This document shows, piece by piece, positions 19,781 to 28,048 of a stretch of DNA of 64,000 nucleotides. Source of the DNA: Candidatus Obscuribacterales bacterium (GTDB lineage Bacteria > Cyanobacteriota > Vampirovibrionia > Obscuribacterales > Obscuribacteraceae); contig JAIELX010000016.1 of assembly GCA_019752635.1 (NCBI GenBank), positions 96,275 to 160,274 on the forward strand, given 5' to 3'. The notes under the pieces were generated by a model. The model did not search any database. It had not been told where the DNA came from and saw only the letters and a program-made list of their open reading frames with translations. Numbering within the stretch: position 1 is the stretch's first letter; each line of letters opens with the position of its first letter. Position numbers and translations under genes: made by a program.

Positions 19781-21463
19781 CTAACTGCAATTGCAATCGC
19801 ATCCACCACAGTCGCATCCAGCGCAGTCGCATCCGCCGCAATCACAGCCGTGGCAGCAGCCACCGCAGTCACAAGCACTACAGTCAGCTCCCGCGCAGTG
19901 TCCGCAGGCACAAGCGTCGCCGCACCCGTCGCAACCACTGCAGCAACCGCAATCCAAGCAATCGCTGCAGCAATCACACCCGTCGCAGCAGCCATGATCC
20001 TCTGCCTTCTGCCTCCTGCGTTCAATGTTCTCCACCGAGCCAAGTCCAGGAATCGGTCCGCCCGGCGATGGTCCTGCCGGCGGCAACGGCCCCCCGGCGC
20101 CAAGCACTGCAAAGCTCCGTAGAGGGAAGGTTACATCAGCAACAATGCTTGAGGCGGCACCGGTAATGAAGATCAAGTTGAAAGGCAATTCCAAACAGTC
20201 CCGAAGAGACGCAGCGGCCTCAGCCGGTCGAGGGAAAAGAAACGCCAGCAAGAAACAATACCAGTTCGCTAGCGCAAACAGCGGAGCTTTCCAATCGGTA
20301 GTTGATTCATCAACAGCCAAAACGCGAGCAACAAAGTGCCGAGCCGTTTGACTACGCGCAACTATATAATCGCTCCAGCTTTGCCTGCTTCCGAAAGGTC
20401 GGGAGGATGAACCGCCCTCCGCATCGGCACCACATTTCAAACGTGATACGGATTTGGCGCTGCATACACTCACTGACGCACCACGTGATTTCGGATTGGA
20501 CGAGCAGCTCGCTGAACCTTTGAACTTGCGAAGCCGGGTCTCTGTATTGCTGCGAAACCTCTCGGCAAATTCGTCGGCCGCTCCAGGTCGCAACGGCAAC
20601 ACGAGCAGCTCTGTTCTAATGTTGCTCAAAGCATCCCTAATGAGCGAAGTCGCCAAAACTCGCACCGGCTCACGAAGAACTTCATCGCTGCGCGAGCCTG
20701 ATGCTGCGGCCGACGCTTCCGAGCACGCTCGCAATGCGTTGAATTCTTCGCTGCGATAATCCTTCTTCCAATCTTCCAGAGCATCCAATACATAGACGAG
20801 AAGACCAAACGACTTGCCCAATTTGGCGAACGACGCCGCAACCGACTCGTCATGCCCGCATGCTCGCACAGCATTCTCAAAGAACAATCCGGTAATTTCG
20901 GCGGTGGGCTCTGCCATAAGCAGCACAAGCTCCGAGTCCAGCGAGCCGGACTCAATTAAAGAATCCCTTCGCAAACTCGGACATGCACGTTCTCGCTCCG
21001 TTTGTAGAGCCAACCACTCGAATGCATCCGCGAGCGGAAATTCCAGTTTCTCCAAAATTCTGGCAGCCGAAGCGAATTCGCCCGCAAAAATCCTGCTGGC
21101 TATGCGCCACTGTAATCCCGGAGCATCAGCTTGTCTGTCGATCAACTTGAACTGAGCCAATACTGCGTTGACGGAGGCCGCAATCTCCAGCTCCAGCGGA
21201 ATCTGCGCGACCGAAGGCATGATCATGCAGTTGAATGACTTGTATGCAGAAACCCGGGTAGGGAAACGAATGTTCGCGTCATCAGCCTTGCGCAGCGAAA
21301 GCAGCAGTTCTGCAAGGAACACCACGTCGTGGTTGAGAAAGAATCGCGACTTCTGGCCGAAGAGCGTTCCTAGAGATTTGCAGGTTCCGCAGTAGGCGAA
21401 CCGCCGCAGTTCACGTTCAGAACGTGATTTTGAACAACTGCAAGCTTTCAGGAGTCCAAACAC
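19781..21463 (-). CDS. DUF5685-like protein with Cys-rich tail
   Basis: The N-terminal ~300 residues match the DUF5685 pattern (MFGLLKAC, YCGTCKSLG, FLNHDVVFLAELLL), an all-helical family of unknown function. A Ser-rich linker and a hydrophobic stretch around residues 420-470 follow, then a tail with 28 cysteines in the last 71 residues, built from CDCGGC-like steps, resembling a metallothionein-type metal binder. At 560 aa it is longer than the usual ~300. GTG start with a poor ribosome site; a TATAAT box sits ~30 nt upstream. The tail makes long spurious frames on the other strand. Confidence 0.78.
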   Translation of the reverse strand: MFGLLKACSCSKSRSERELRRFAYCGTCKSLGTLFGQKSRFFLNHDVVFLAELLLSLRKADDANIRFPTRVSAYKSFNCMIMPSVAQIPLELEIAASVNAVLAQFKLIDRQADAPGLQWRIASRIFAGEFASAARILEKLEFPLADAFEWLALQTERERACPSLRRDSLIESGSLDSELVLLMAEPTAEITGLFFENAVRACGHDESVAASFAKLGKSFGLLVYVLDALEDWKKDYRSEEFNALRACSEASAAASGSRSDEVLREPVRVLATSLIRDALSNIRTELLVLPLRPGAADEFAERFRSNTETRLRKFKGSASCSSNPKSRGASVSVCSAKSVSRLKCGADAEGGSSSRPFGSRQSWSDYIVARSQTARHFVARVLAVDESTTDWKAPLFALANWYCFLLAFLFPRPAEAAASLRDCLELPFNLIFITGAASSIVADVTFPLRSFAVLGAGGPLPPAGPSPGGPIPGLGSVENIERRRQKAEDHGCCDGCDCCSDCLDCGCCSGCDGCGDACACGHCAGADCSACDCGGCCHGCDCGGCDCAGCDCGGCDCNCS

Positions 21464-21490
21464 GGCGACCGGCTTTCAGATGAATGCATC

Positions 21491-21517
21491 ATTATAACGG
21501 CACGTATCTGCGTTCAA
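21491..21517 (-). promoter_or_regulatory. candidate promoter of DUF5685-like gene
   Basis: Reverse strand carries a perfect TATAAT (21496-21491), 28 nt before the GTG start, with TTGAAC (21517-21512) upstream at a short 15-bp spacing. Confidence 0.4.
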
Positions 21518-21595
21518 GTGGTCGCAAACTACAAGAACTGCAAATTAATTCCCGCGACGGTGCTTCGCTCTGCGGCTGTCTCAGAGTCAACAAAG

Positions 21596-21715
21596 CTCGA
21601 GATTTGCTGACATTAAATCCTACGGTTTTGGGACACAAAATCCGGCATGGAGTCGCCACAATCGCTGGCGACCGGTCACCAATTCTCGAGATTTGGTGAC
21701 TTAGATTTTGTGAGT
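21596..21715 (+). promoter_or_regulatory. leader with direct repeats and twin hairpins
   Basis: CTCGAGATTTG followed by C/GTGAC occurs near 21596 and again at 21686. Between them lie two perfect 7-bp inverted repeats: GTCGCCA/TGGCGAC (21652-21672) and GTCACCA/TGGTGAC (21675-21700). They sit 130-180 nt before the likely start of the next gene and may be operator sites or leader-RNA structure. The rest of the ~365 bp spacer holds nothing recognisable. Confidence 0.4.
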
Positions 21716-21829
21716 CTACTGCGCCCGGGGTTCGGAAGCGAGTCAAGAGATCGAAAAGATAGAGGAACTAACCGAGACGTACATCGTCATGTTTGTCATA
21801 ATTTCTGCTCCCCCTCCGAGAATCAGCAA

Positions 21830-22966
21830 TTGCGAAAGATACCTCCGGCACTTCTGTTCGGTCTTGCGTTTTTCGGCGTGGCTTCGACCTATTCTTCCGC
21901 AGCGGCCTCAGACTGGGAGGAAGACAGTCCGCCAATCCGCACGAACGGAATGCCCCCGTTGGCGCCTTCCATCAACAAGCCTCAAACTACATCTGTCCGG
22001 GTATCGACACAGCAGGGACAAACACCGATGCTGCAGGGCGGCGCGACGCGTGCCCGCACCCTGGAAGACCAACCGGCTACAATCTCGGTGTTGCAAGCAG
22101 CAGCGGAACAGAAAGACAGGCAGCTCTCACGTATTGATGGTGGTGCCGAGGCTTTCCTTGCCGGTTCGGCGGTGAATGTTATAACACCACCAGCTGTTTT
22201 CAAAGGTTGGATTAACCAAACCCACCCGGGATTTTCTCTTTCTGCAGAAAACAGCGTTCCCTCCAGGGTAATCAACGTCAAAGGCCAGTGGGACGATTCG
22301 ACAAAGCCGATGCATTCGCTGGGAATCAGGCACGTATCGCTACGAGAGAAGGACCTGCGCAGTGTCCCGCTTGACGGCGTGAAAGTGATTGTAGTCAACT
22401 GTGCCGGCTACGTTCCCAAAGAAGCATTACAACGCCTTCGCGATTTTGTCGGACGAGGTGGTTATCTGATAACGACGGACTGGGCTCTCGAAAATACTAC
22501 CGCGCGCGCCTTTCCGGGATTCATTTGTTGGAGCGGTGAGAAAACTGGCAACACCATCACGGACGCTTACGTCCTCGACCAGGATCCAACTTTGTTCAAC
22601 GGTGTGCCGGTAAAACGCGCAACATGGAAGCTGGATCGTGGAAGTCAGCAAATCAAAATTCTGAATCCCCAGCGAGTAAAAGTGCTGGTTCGCAGTAGCA
22701 AGATGGCAAGGCGCGACGTCAATCTGTTGGCTTATCCGGACAAGTCCTACGCCGGAGCCCTGGCGGTGGTGTTCTCGTTCGGACGCGGAAAAGTGCTACA
22801 CGTGATTAGCCACTACGACAACAACGCTGATTCATTCCGCGCTAACACGCTGCCAGACCCTATTCCGGAAATAGGCATCAGCTTGAGGCAGGCTTTGATA
22901 ACGAATTTCATTGTTGAGGCGCTAAAAAATACAGCAACAACAAGTGACTCGTCGATCGAAAACTAA
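21830..22966 (+). CDS. exported protein with GATase-like/DUF4159-like domain
   Basis: A secreted or periplasmic protein, function unknown. The frame is open from 21647, but that N-terminus is arginine-rich, unlike protein, and overlaps the hairpin leader. A TTG at 21830 gives a clean signal peptide (LRKIPPALLFGLAFFGVAST), so it is preferred with modest confidence. After a low-complexity stretch, the C-terminal ~230 residues have a Rossmann-like pattern (GVKVIVVNCAGYVPKEAL, LRDFVGRGGYLITTDWAL, FGRGKVLHVISHYDN) seen in class I amidotransferase-like and DUF4159 domains, without a visible catalytic Cys. Final residues suggest the C-terminus is complete. Confidence 0.65.
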   Translation: MRKIPPALLFGLAFFGVASTYSSAAASDWEEDSPPIRTNGMPPLAPSINKPQTTSVRVSTQQGQTPMLQGGATRARTLEDQPATISVLQAAAEQKDRQLSRIDGGAEAFLAGSAVNVITPPAVFKGWINQTHPGFSLSAENSVPSRVINVKGQWDDSTKPMHSLGIRHVSLREKDLRSVPLDGVKVIVVNCAGYVPKEALQRLRDFVGRGGYLITTDWALENTTARAFPGFICWSGEKTGNTITDAYVLDQDPTLFNGVPVKRATWKLDRGSQQIKILNPQRVKVLVRSSKMARRDVNLLAYPDKSYAGALAVVFSFGRGKVLHVISHYDNNADSFRANTLPDPIPEIGISLRQALITNFIVEALKNTATTSDSSIEN

Positions 22967-23007
22967 TAGGCAAGTCAGTCTACTAAAACCAAGACACTGA
23001 GCCTGGT

Positions 23008-23259
23008 TCAGGAAATCTTGCGTCTGCGGGTCATCTTGCTGGCTTCTTCCAGAGGCGGTTCATTGTTGATGATTTTACGCAGCGATGCAAGCGCCTGAAG
23101 GGAAGGCCAGATAACGTCTTTCATTTCGTCGAGTTCATACTTACCGATTTCAGCTCGTTCGTATCGACGGCAGCAGTCTTCCCACAGCGCAAACAATTTG
23201 CCGGGGTCAGCCGTGGTTCGAGCACGTTGCTGGAACTCAATCAGGTCAAAGGGATCCAT
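23008..23259 (-). CDS. small hypothetical protein (83 aa)
   Basis: Not recognised. An 83 aa helical, charged protein (LFALWEDCCRRYERAEI, then LDEMKDVIWPSLQALASL) ending in a basic KMTRRRKIS tail. A good GGAGG lies 8-9 nt before the ATG, which supports real translation. No signal peptide or membrane segment. It stands alone, 40 bp after the convergent exported-protein gene. Confidence 0.6.
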   Translation of the reverse strand: MDPFDLIEFQQRARTTADPGKLFALWEDCCRRYERAEIGKYELDEMKDVIWPSLQALASLRKIINNEPPLEEASKMTRRRKIS

Positions 23260-23920
23260 GGTCGCGGGACCTCCGTCGGGTCGATCAATTTGTAGGATGC
23301 CGGTTGGCTACTTAATTGTCAAATGGGTCGGTTGGTATCGAAGGTATGACGGTTTGATCTTCCAGCGGACGCGTTTCGTCGTTACCTGCTCATATAAAGA
23401 GCTTATACATCCATGTTAACCAAATCTTAATGGCCGTCAATACACTCACGTGCGGTACCAAATCGGGAACGAAGCCCAAAACGCTTACCCCGGGTTCGAT
23501 ACATGGTCCGACGGCCATTTGAAATCCGAAAAAAAAATCTTTTCCTCACTCACTAAATATGGAGGCATGCTCAAAAAAGGCTCTCGCTTTCGCTACCGAT
23601 CTATCACCACAGACGGAGGCAGCGTGTCGGGGTTCCCCACTCGGGGCGTGCCCATACCCCGCATGCGCTCCCGCTTTTAGCAAACAGCCGCCGACATCTA
23701 CAAATCACGCAAACAAACCACGTGTGCACAGAGCACAGCCACCATTGGCAGATGCGCATCAGGACTGGAAGTCGATGCTGCGCCCAAAAAAGTGACCGGC
23801 AGATATAATTGACTCGTCGAAAAATCGGCTGGTTCGGGTATTAACGATCCCGATGAGCGAACAGCCGAAAGTGCCCGAGTGAGCAAACCTACGGAATCCC
23901 CAATCAGTTAGGACCGCATT
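23260..23920. other. 660 bp spacer with one possible structured RNA
   Basis: No gene with a ribosome site was found. A 10-bp perfect long-range stem, AATGGCCGTC (23429-23438) with GACGGCCATT (23510-23519), closes a 71-nt segment and is followed by an A-run. The part from 23590 to 23700 is GC-rich and repetitive (CGGGG/CCCC blocks) without a clear fold. No tRNA was recognised, although a GGTTCGAT string occurs near 23493. Confidence 0.4.
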
Positions 23921-24709
23921 CTAGACCAGAGCACCGCTGACTGGTGCGGAAAAAACTTTGGGCGCGATAGCAGACGGATCATCCATCAACTGTTTATATA
24001 AAGGAAGCATTTCCTTCACAGGTCCGTCCGCCAAGACATGCCCACCATTCATTACAACGGCTCGGTGGCAGTACCATTCAACCACGCTGGTTTCATGGGT
24101 GACGAAGATGATCGTCTTGCCTTTGCACCGCAAGTCATAAACTTTCTCAAGGCACCGGTTTTGAAAACGGATGTCACCGACCGCCAGGGCTTCATCCACC
24201 AGCAGGATATCCGGATCAACCACCGTTGCACATGCGTATGCTAATCGAACCACCATGCCGCTCGAATAGGTTTTTACCGGTTGGTCCAGAAAGTCTCCAA
24301 TTTCGGCAAAATTCGCGATCTCTTCCATGCGGGCGGCCATCTCGTCTTGCGAGATTCCCAGAATCATTCCGTACATAACGGCGTTCTCGCGACCGGTGTA
24401 TTCCATTTGAAATCCAGCACCAAGTTCAAGGATGGCGGTAACGCGTCCGTTCACTTTGACGCTGCCGGCCGTCGGCTGAAGTACCCCGGCGATGATTTGC
24501 AGCATGGTCGACTTGCCGCAGCCGTTCGGTCCCAATAGTGCGGTCATGGTGCCGCGCTCAAATGTCAAATTGATGTCTGTTAGCGCGCGAAACTCTCTAT
24601 GGTAGGAGCGCGTATTCCGCCAGAGAAACTCTTTAAGGCGGTCTATTGGACGATCATAGATGTTGTAGTGCTTGGCGATGCCGCGAAGCTCAACTGGAAA
24701 TTCGCTCAT
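23921..24709 (-). CDS. polysaccharide/teichoic-type ABC exporter, ATPase subunit
   Basis: ATP-binding subunit of an ABC-2 exporter for surface glycans (Wzt/TagH/KpsT-like). Walker A GPNGCGKST near residue 60, signature YSSGM, Walker B ILLVDEAL and the switch THET are present. The long N-terminal insert after HYNIYDRPIDRLKEFLW is typical of glycan exporters. At 262 aa it lacks the C-terminal carbohydrate-binding domain of full Wzt. GAGG precedes the ATG, which lies 7 bp after the permease stop, so the two form a transporter operon. The substrate is unknown; glycan genes occur at 31 and 47-61 kb. Confidence 0.92.
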   Translation of the reverse strand: MSEFPVELRGIAKHYNIYDRPIDRLKEFLWRNTRSYHREFRALTDINLTFERGTMTALLGPNGCGKSTMLQIIAGVLQPTAGSVKVNGRVTAILELGAGFQMEYTGRENAVMYGMILGISQDEMAARMEEIANFAEIGDFLDQPVKTYSSGMVVRLAYACATVVDPDILLVDEALAVGDIRFQNRCLEKVYDLRCKGKTIIFVTHETSVVEWYCHRAVVMNGGHVLADGPVKEMLPLYKQLMDDPSAIAPKVFSAPVSGALV

Positions 24710-24716
24710 TGCTGCC

Positions 24717-25604
24717 TCACATAATATCGATGAAGGTCTTTTTCGTTTTGGAGAAGAAGTAATAGCCGGCGAACCAGGCTAACACACCAAATGCGGTATA
24801 GATTCCAAAACGAGTCCAGTCAGGCGCCAAGCCTTCCAGTAACACCCGACGATAGTCATTCACTATACCGCTCATCGGATTCACGTATGAAAGCCATCGA
24901 AAATTCTCAGGCAGTGCGGTTTCGGGATACACAATCGGCGTCGCATACATCCACGCCGAAAGCGCTAGCGACATAAAGTGCCGAGTGTCGCGGACAAAGA
25001 CACCAAAGCTGGAAAGGAACCAGGAGATGCCGCAGGTCAGCACCAGTAGCGAGGCACTGATAAGAGGCACGTAGATTAGCGACGAGTGAACGGTACCGGT
25101 TACCAAAATGGAACCGACCAGCAGTATCAGCAGCGCAAGCCCCTGACCGATGAAACTGGAGATGACGCTTACCAGAGGGAGTATCTCCAACGGAAAAACA
25201 ACCCGCTTCACCAGGTTAGGATTTTCCAAAATGACGGTGGTAGACCGCGCTATGGATTCAGCGAAAGCGCCCCACGGAATCAAACCAGTCATGAGGCAAA
25301 GCGCAAAGTTACTGGTGCCGGGGGTGTTGCCGAATTTGACTTTCAGGATCACCGAGAAGAGAAAAGTATAGAGCAAAAGGTGTCCCGCTGGATTGATCAG
25401 CGGCCAGAACGACCCGAGCAAAGAGCCCTTATAGCGACCAAGCAGGTCGCGCCGAACCATCAATTTGGCCAAATCGCGAAAGCGCCACAGGTCCGCCATA
25501 CGCGTGTTGACCAACGGCGACAGGTTGGAGCTGCCGGTCTCGTAGTAACCGCTTGCTACAGCCGGCGCGGCGTCCTCGCTCTTGTTTTTCAATTCAACAG
25601 GCAT
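24717..25604 (-). CDS. polysaccharide ABC exporter, permease subunit
   Basis: ABC-2 family membrane subunit (Wzm/TagG/KpsM-like). About six membrane segments follow a cytoplasmic N-terminus of ~50 residues; family landmarks are RDLLGRYKGSLLGSFWPLINP before the first helix, NLVKRVVFPLEILP, and SPMSG-like VNPMSGIVNDYR. The frame is open up to 25676 but the ATG at 25604 has GGAG close upstream, giving 295 aa. Pairs with the downstream ATPase gene. Probably exports a lipid-linked or free polysaccharide across the inner membrane. Confidence 0.92.
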   Translation of the reverse strand: MPVELKNKSEDAAPAVASGYYETGSSNLSPLVNTRMADLWRFRDLAKLMVRRDLLGRYKGSLLGSFWPLINPAGHLLLYTFLFSVILKVKFGNTPGTSNFALCLMTGLIPWGAFAESIARSTTVILENPNLVKRVVFPLEILPLVSVISSFIGQGLALLILLVGSILVTGTVHSSLIYVPLISASLLVLTCGISWFLSSFGVFVRDTRHFMSLALSAWMYATPIVYPETALPENFRWLSYVNPMSGIVNDYRRVLLEGLAPDWTRFGIYTAFGVLAWFAGYYFFSKTKKTFIDIM

Positions 25605-25753
25605 AGGTCTCCAAAGGTCCGAAGAGCATAGTTCGGCGGTATTGTCAGCCCCGAGGACAGAAACAAGCAGGCGCAAAGTTTACAAGATGATATCAGTTTG
25701 GGCGGTTTGCTTTATTAGCAGCAGCAAACCTCGCCTCGAGGCCCATTCGCAGG

Positions 25754-26980
25754 CTACGCCCGGTCTTCAAGTTTCGACATTAGGGCCCGGGTCCGTTTCA
25801 TAAGCGCATCTTTATGTTCCGGATGGACTTCAGCCAGGTATTTCTCGATTGCGGTCGCGGGGCTAGCGGCGTAGTGCTTGTCCAGCTCCGGCATGCGCTG
25901 AGGTCGCTCCGTCGCGGTCAGCTCAGGCTTCAATCGCAATGAAAGCGCGCTGGAAGCCGCGGAGCGAAGTGCGTCGTCGTCCACTTCATGAATTCGCTCT
26001 TGCGGCAGTGAGAACTTCAAACGGACCACGGCGCCATCCAGCGATTGCTTCTGCAGCAGCGCGCACAAGGCAGCGGTCGGATTCGCAGACTCGCAAAGGT
26101 CCGCCTCCAACGTCAAAAACTTGCGAGGCTGAATCGAATGGAAATTGAGGGTTGTCTTGCCGCGTTCGATTTCAGCATGAATGAAGCCTTTGTCTTCTTT
26201 CTCTTCGCTAAAGTCCACCCGCTCTATGCTGCCGGCGTATGCAATAGCAGGTTTAGCCGCCCGCAATATCTGATGTTTATGCACATGCCCCAGAGCAACA
26301 TAGTCAACTCGTTCGTCAATGAAGATATCGAGGGGAAATGTCATCGAGTAGCCGGCCATCAGCTCCTCTTCCGCACCGGCTCGAGCCCGATCCAACATCA
26401 TGTGGGCGGTCACTACGCTCGGTATCGTCGGGTCCAGCTCGCTGTAGAAACCGAACAGCATTTCCTGCACCAGTTGAGCCAGCGCGCGGTCAATCTCACT
26501 CCCGCTCATTGCAGCGTATTTATCCTTTGTCATCAGGAGATGCCGCGTAACGTGTGGAATCGCTATCAGTTGAAGCGGGCCGACAGCAGTCTGTATCACC
26601 ATCAGGCGAGGATAATCAATGACTATAAGACCCGGGACCGCAAGACTTTCGAAGACAGACATAGCATGACTGCCAGATGACTTCAAAATCTGATCGTGAT
26701 TTCCCGGCAAAAGAATCGCCGGAATCTTCGCATCGGATAGTCGCTTCAGCTGAGTGGCAAAAGACTTCTGATAAACTGGCTCCGGCGCGGCATTGCGATA
26801 AGCGTCGCCGGAGAACAGAAAAACATGGCACTTGTTGTCGATGGTAAAGTCCACCGCTTTGCGTAATGCCAAAGCAAAGTCTTCAAAACGAACGTTCAGC
26901 CCCGTTGCCGAGTTAATCCGTCCGTGGCTCTCGCCGGAGCCGAAGTGAATGTCCGAAACGTGAACCAGACTTATAGCCAT
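25754..26980 (-). CDS. SbcD/Mre11-like metallophosphoesterase
   Basis: Calcineurin-like phosphoesterase of the DNA-repair exonuclease type. Metal-binding motifs in order: SDIHFG, SGDAYRN, LPGNHDQ, TAHMM and GHVHKHQ. At ~408 aa with a C-terminal capping region it fits SbcD/YhaO-type nucleases that cut DNA ends, usually with an SbcC-type ATPase; no such partner gene is in the window. The start is the ATG at 26980 (an in-frame TTG two codons earlier is possible); the ribosome site is weak. The family is clear; exact nuclease role is inferred. Confidence 0.85.
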   Translation of the reverse strand: MAISLVHVSDIHFGSGESHGRINSATGLNVRFEDFALALRKAVDFTIDNKCHVFLFSGDAYRNAAPEPVYQKSFATQLKRLSDAKIPAILLPGNHDQILKSSGSHAMSVFESLAVPGLIVIDYPRLMVIQTAVGPLQLIAIPHVTRHLLMTKDKYAAMSGSEIDRALAQLVQEMLFGFYSELDPTIPSVVTAHMMLDRARAGAEEELMAGYSMTFPLDIFIDERVDYVALGHVHKHQILRAAKPAIAYAGSIERVDFSEEKEDKGFIHAEIERGKTTLNFHSIQPRKFLTLEADLCESANPTAALCALLQKQSLDGAVVRLKFSLPQERIHEVDDDALRSAASSALSLRLKPELTATERPQRMPELDKHYAASPATAIEKYLAEVHPEHKDALMKRTRALMSKLEDRA

Positions 26981-27041
26981 TCTCAAACCATTATTGATGC
27001 TTGCCCTATTCTACAGAACAGCAGAAGAAAGGACGGCAATC

Positions 27042-27695
27042 TCAGCGTTTCATAACTGCAGGAATCAGCGCTGCGCCCCCGAGACTCAGCACTAAAGCAG
27101 CAAACAGCAAAACGGTTTGCATCTGTTGATACTGGTCACGAGCTTGCACCGAGGTTTGCTTCTTGCGTTCCTCATGCTGGATAACCTCATCAATCCGGGT
27201 ATTCAGCTTATCAACGACAGAATAGAGCGCCCTGACGGATGGAATCACTTTGAGCATTCCACTCATACCTTCCGACTTTGAACCCGCCGCCTGCTCCTTA
27301 AGTTGCAACCCCAGCTTGCGCGTAACGGCGACAATTTTATTGAGCTTACTCATCGGCTCTACATAAAACTGGTCATTAGCACAAAGTTTCTGGAGTTGCT
27401 CCAACTCCTGTTTTGCGGTTTCATACACCTCATCCACGGCGGAGCCACCGGGCAAGGGTCCATCGGACCCGCCCAAAGCTTCAACAAAATTGCTGCCGGA
27501 CATGCTTGCACTTAACAGCGACCGCTCCATCGAAGTTGCACGATAGAGAATCTCCTGCGACTTCTCTATTTCCAAATTGGTATCAGCGAGCTTCTGACTT
27601 AGAAAAACAGCACCCGCAAGCACTGCCATTTGAATTATGGCGGCCACGATCAAGACCGGAATTAACTTGCTCTGCAATTCGGTTACCCCAAACAA
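27042..27695 (-). CDS. two-helix membrane sensor-like protein without output domain
   Basis: A 217 aa protein with membrane segments at about residues 11-33 and 193-213 flanking a ~160-residue helical extracytoplasmic domain (MERSLLSASM, VYETAKQELEQL, RIDEVIQHEERKK). This is the input half of chemoreceptors and histidine kinases (four-helix-bundle type), but it stops right after the second membrane helix (IPAVMKR), with no HAMP, kinase or signalling domain. TTG start with a weak AGG box. It could be a stand-alone partner of a sensor, or a truncated gene; the frame shows no following domain. Confidence 0.7.
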   Translation of the reverse strand: MFGVTELQSKLIPVLIVAAIIQMAVLAGAVFLSQKLADTNLEIEKSQEILYRATSMERSLLSASMSGSNFVEALGGSDGPLPGGSAVDEVYETAKQELEQLQKLCANDQFYVEPMSKLNKIVAVTRKLGLQLKEQAAGSKSEGMSGMLKVIPSVRALYSVVDKLNTRIDEVIQHEERKKQTSVQARDQYQQMQTVLLFAALVLSLGGAALIPAVMKR

Positions 27696-27888
27696 CCCGG
27701 AAGCCTGCCAACGCGTAGATCATAACTGATTGCGTTCGATGGTGGCGGTTGCAAATCGCGGCATCTAATCATTCGGACCCAAAAAGCCAAAGCGTTGTCA
27801 AACAATTGTCAAAATTGAAAGCTCATGCGGAGGTCCTGACTAGCCGATTGACCTTCTGACAAGTTTTGATTGGACTGGCTGGCTCAAG

Positions 27889-27914
27889 AAGACGGGTTCA
27901 GGAGCCCGTCTTTT
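27889..27914 (+). terminator. intrinsic terminator on + strand with no upstream gene
   Basis: Stem AAGACGGG (27889-27896) / CCCGTCTT (27905-27912), 8-nt loop, then TTTT. It points rightwards, yet both flanking genes are on the other strand, so a + strand transcript, probably a small RNA starting within 27700-27880, may end here. The rest of the 350 bp spacer (27696-28048) holds no gene I can support. Confidence 0.6.
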
Positions 27915-28048
27915 ATTCTGTCTGTCATCGAAAGGGTTTCAGAGCACACTGCAAGTCCCGCGAATGCGGCAAAGCCAGCATTCACCGCAGGCAAACGCCG
28001 AGCCTCGTGACATGAGATTCCCTGACCAAACCGATTGCTTCGACGCGA

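Noticed and set aside
19720..20166. Long + strand frames full of Gln/His/Ser/Pro repeats
   Set aside because: They are the reverse-strand shadow of the Cys-rich tail of the DUF5685-like gene; no ribosome sites.
23480..23520. tRNA-like T-loop (GGTTCGAT)
   Set aside because: No acceptor stem, anticodon arm or CCA region can be drawn around it.
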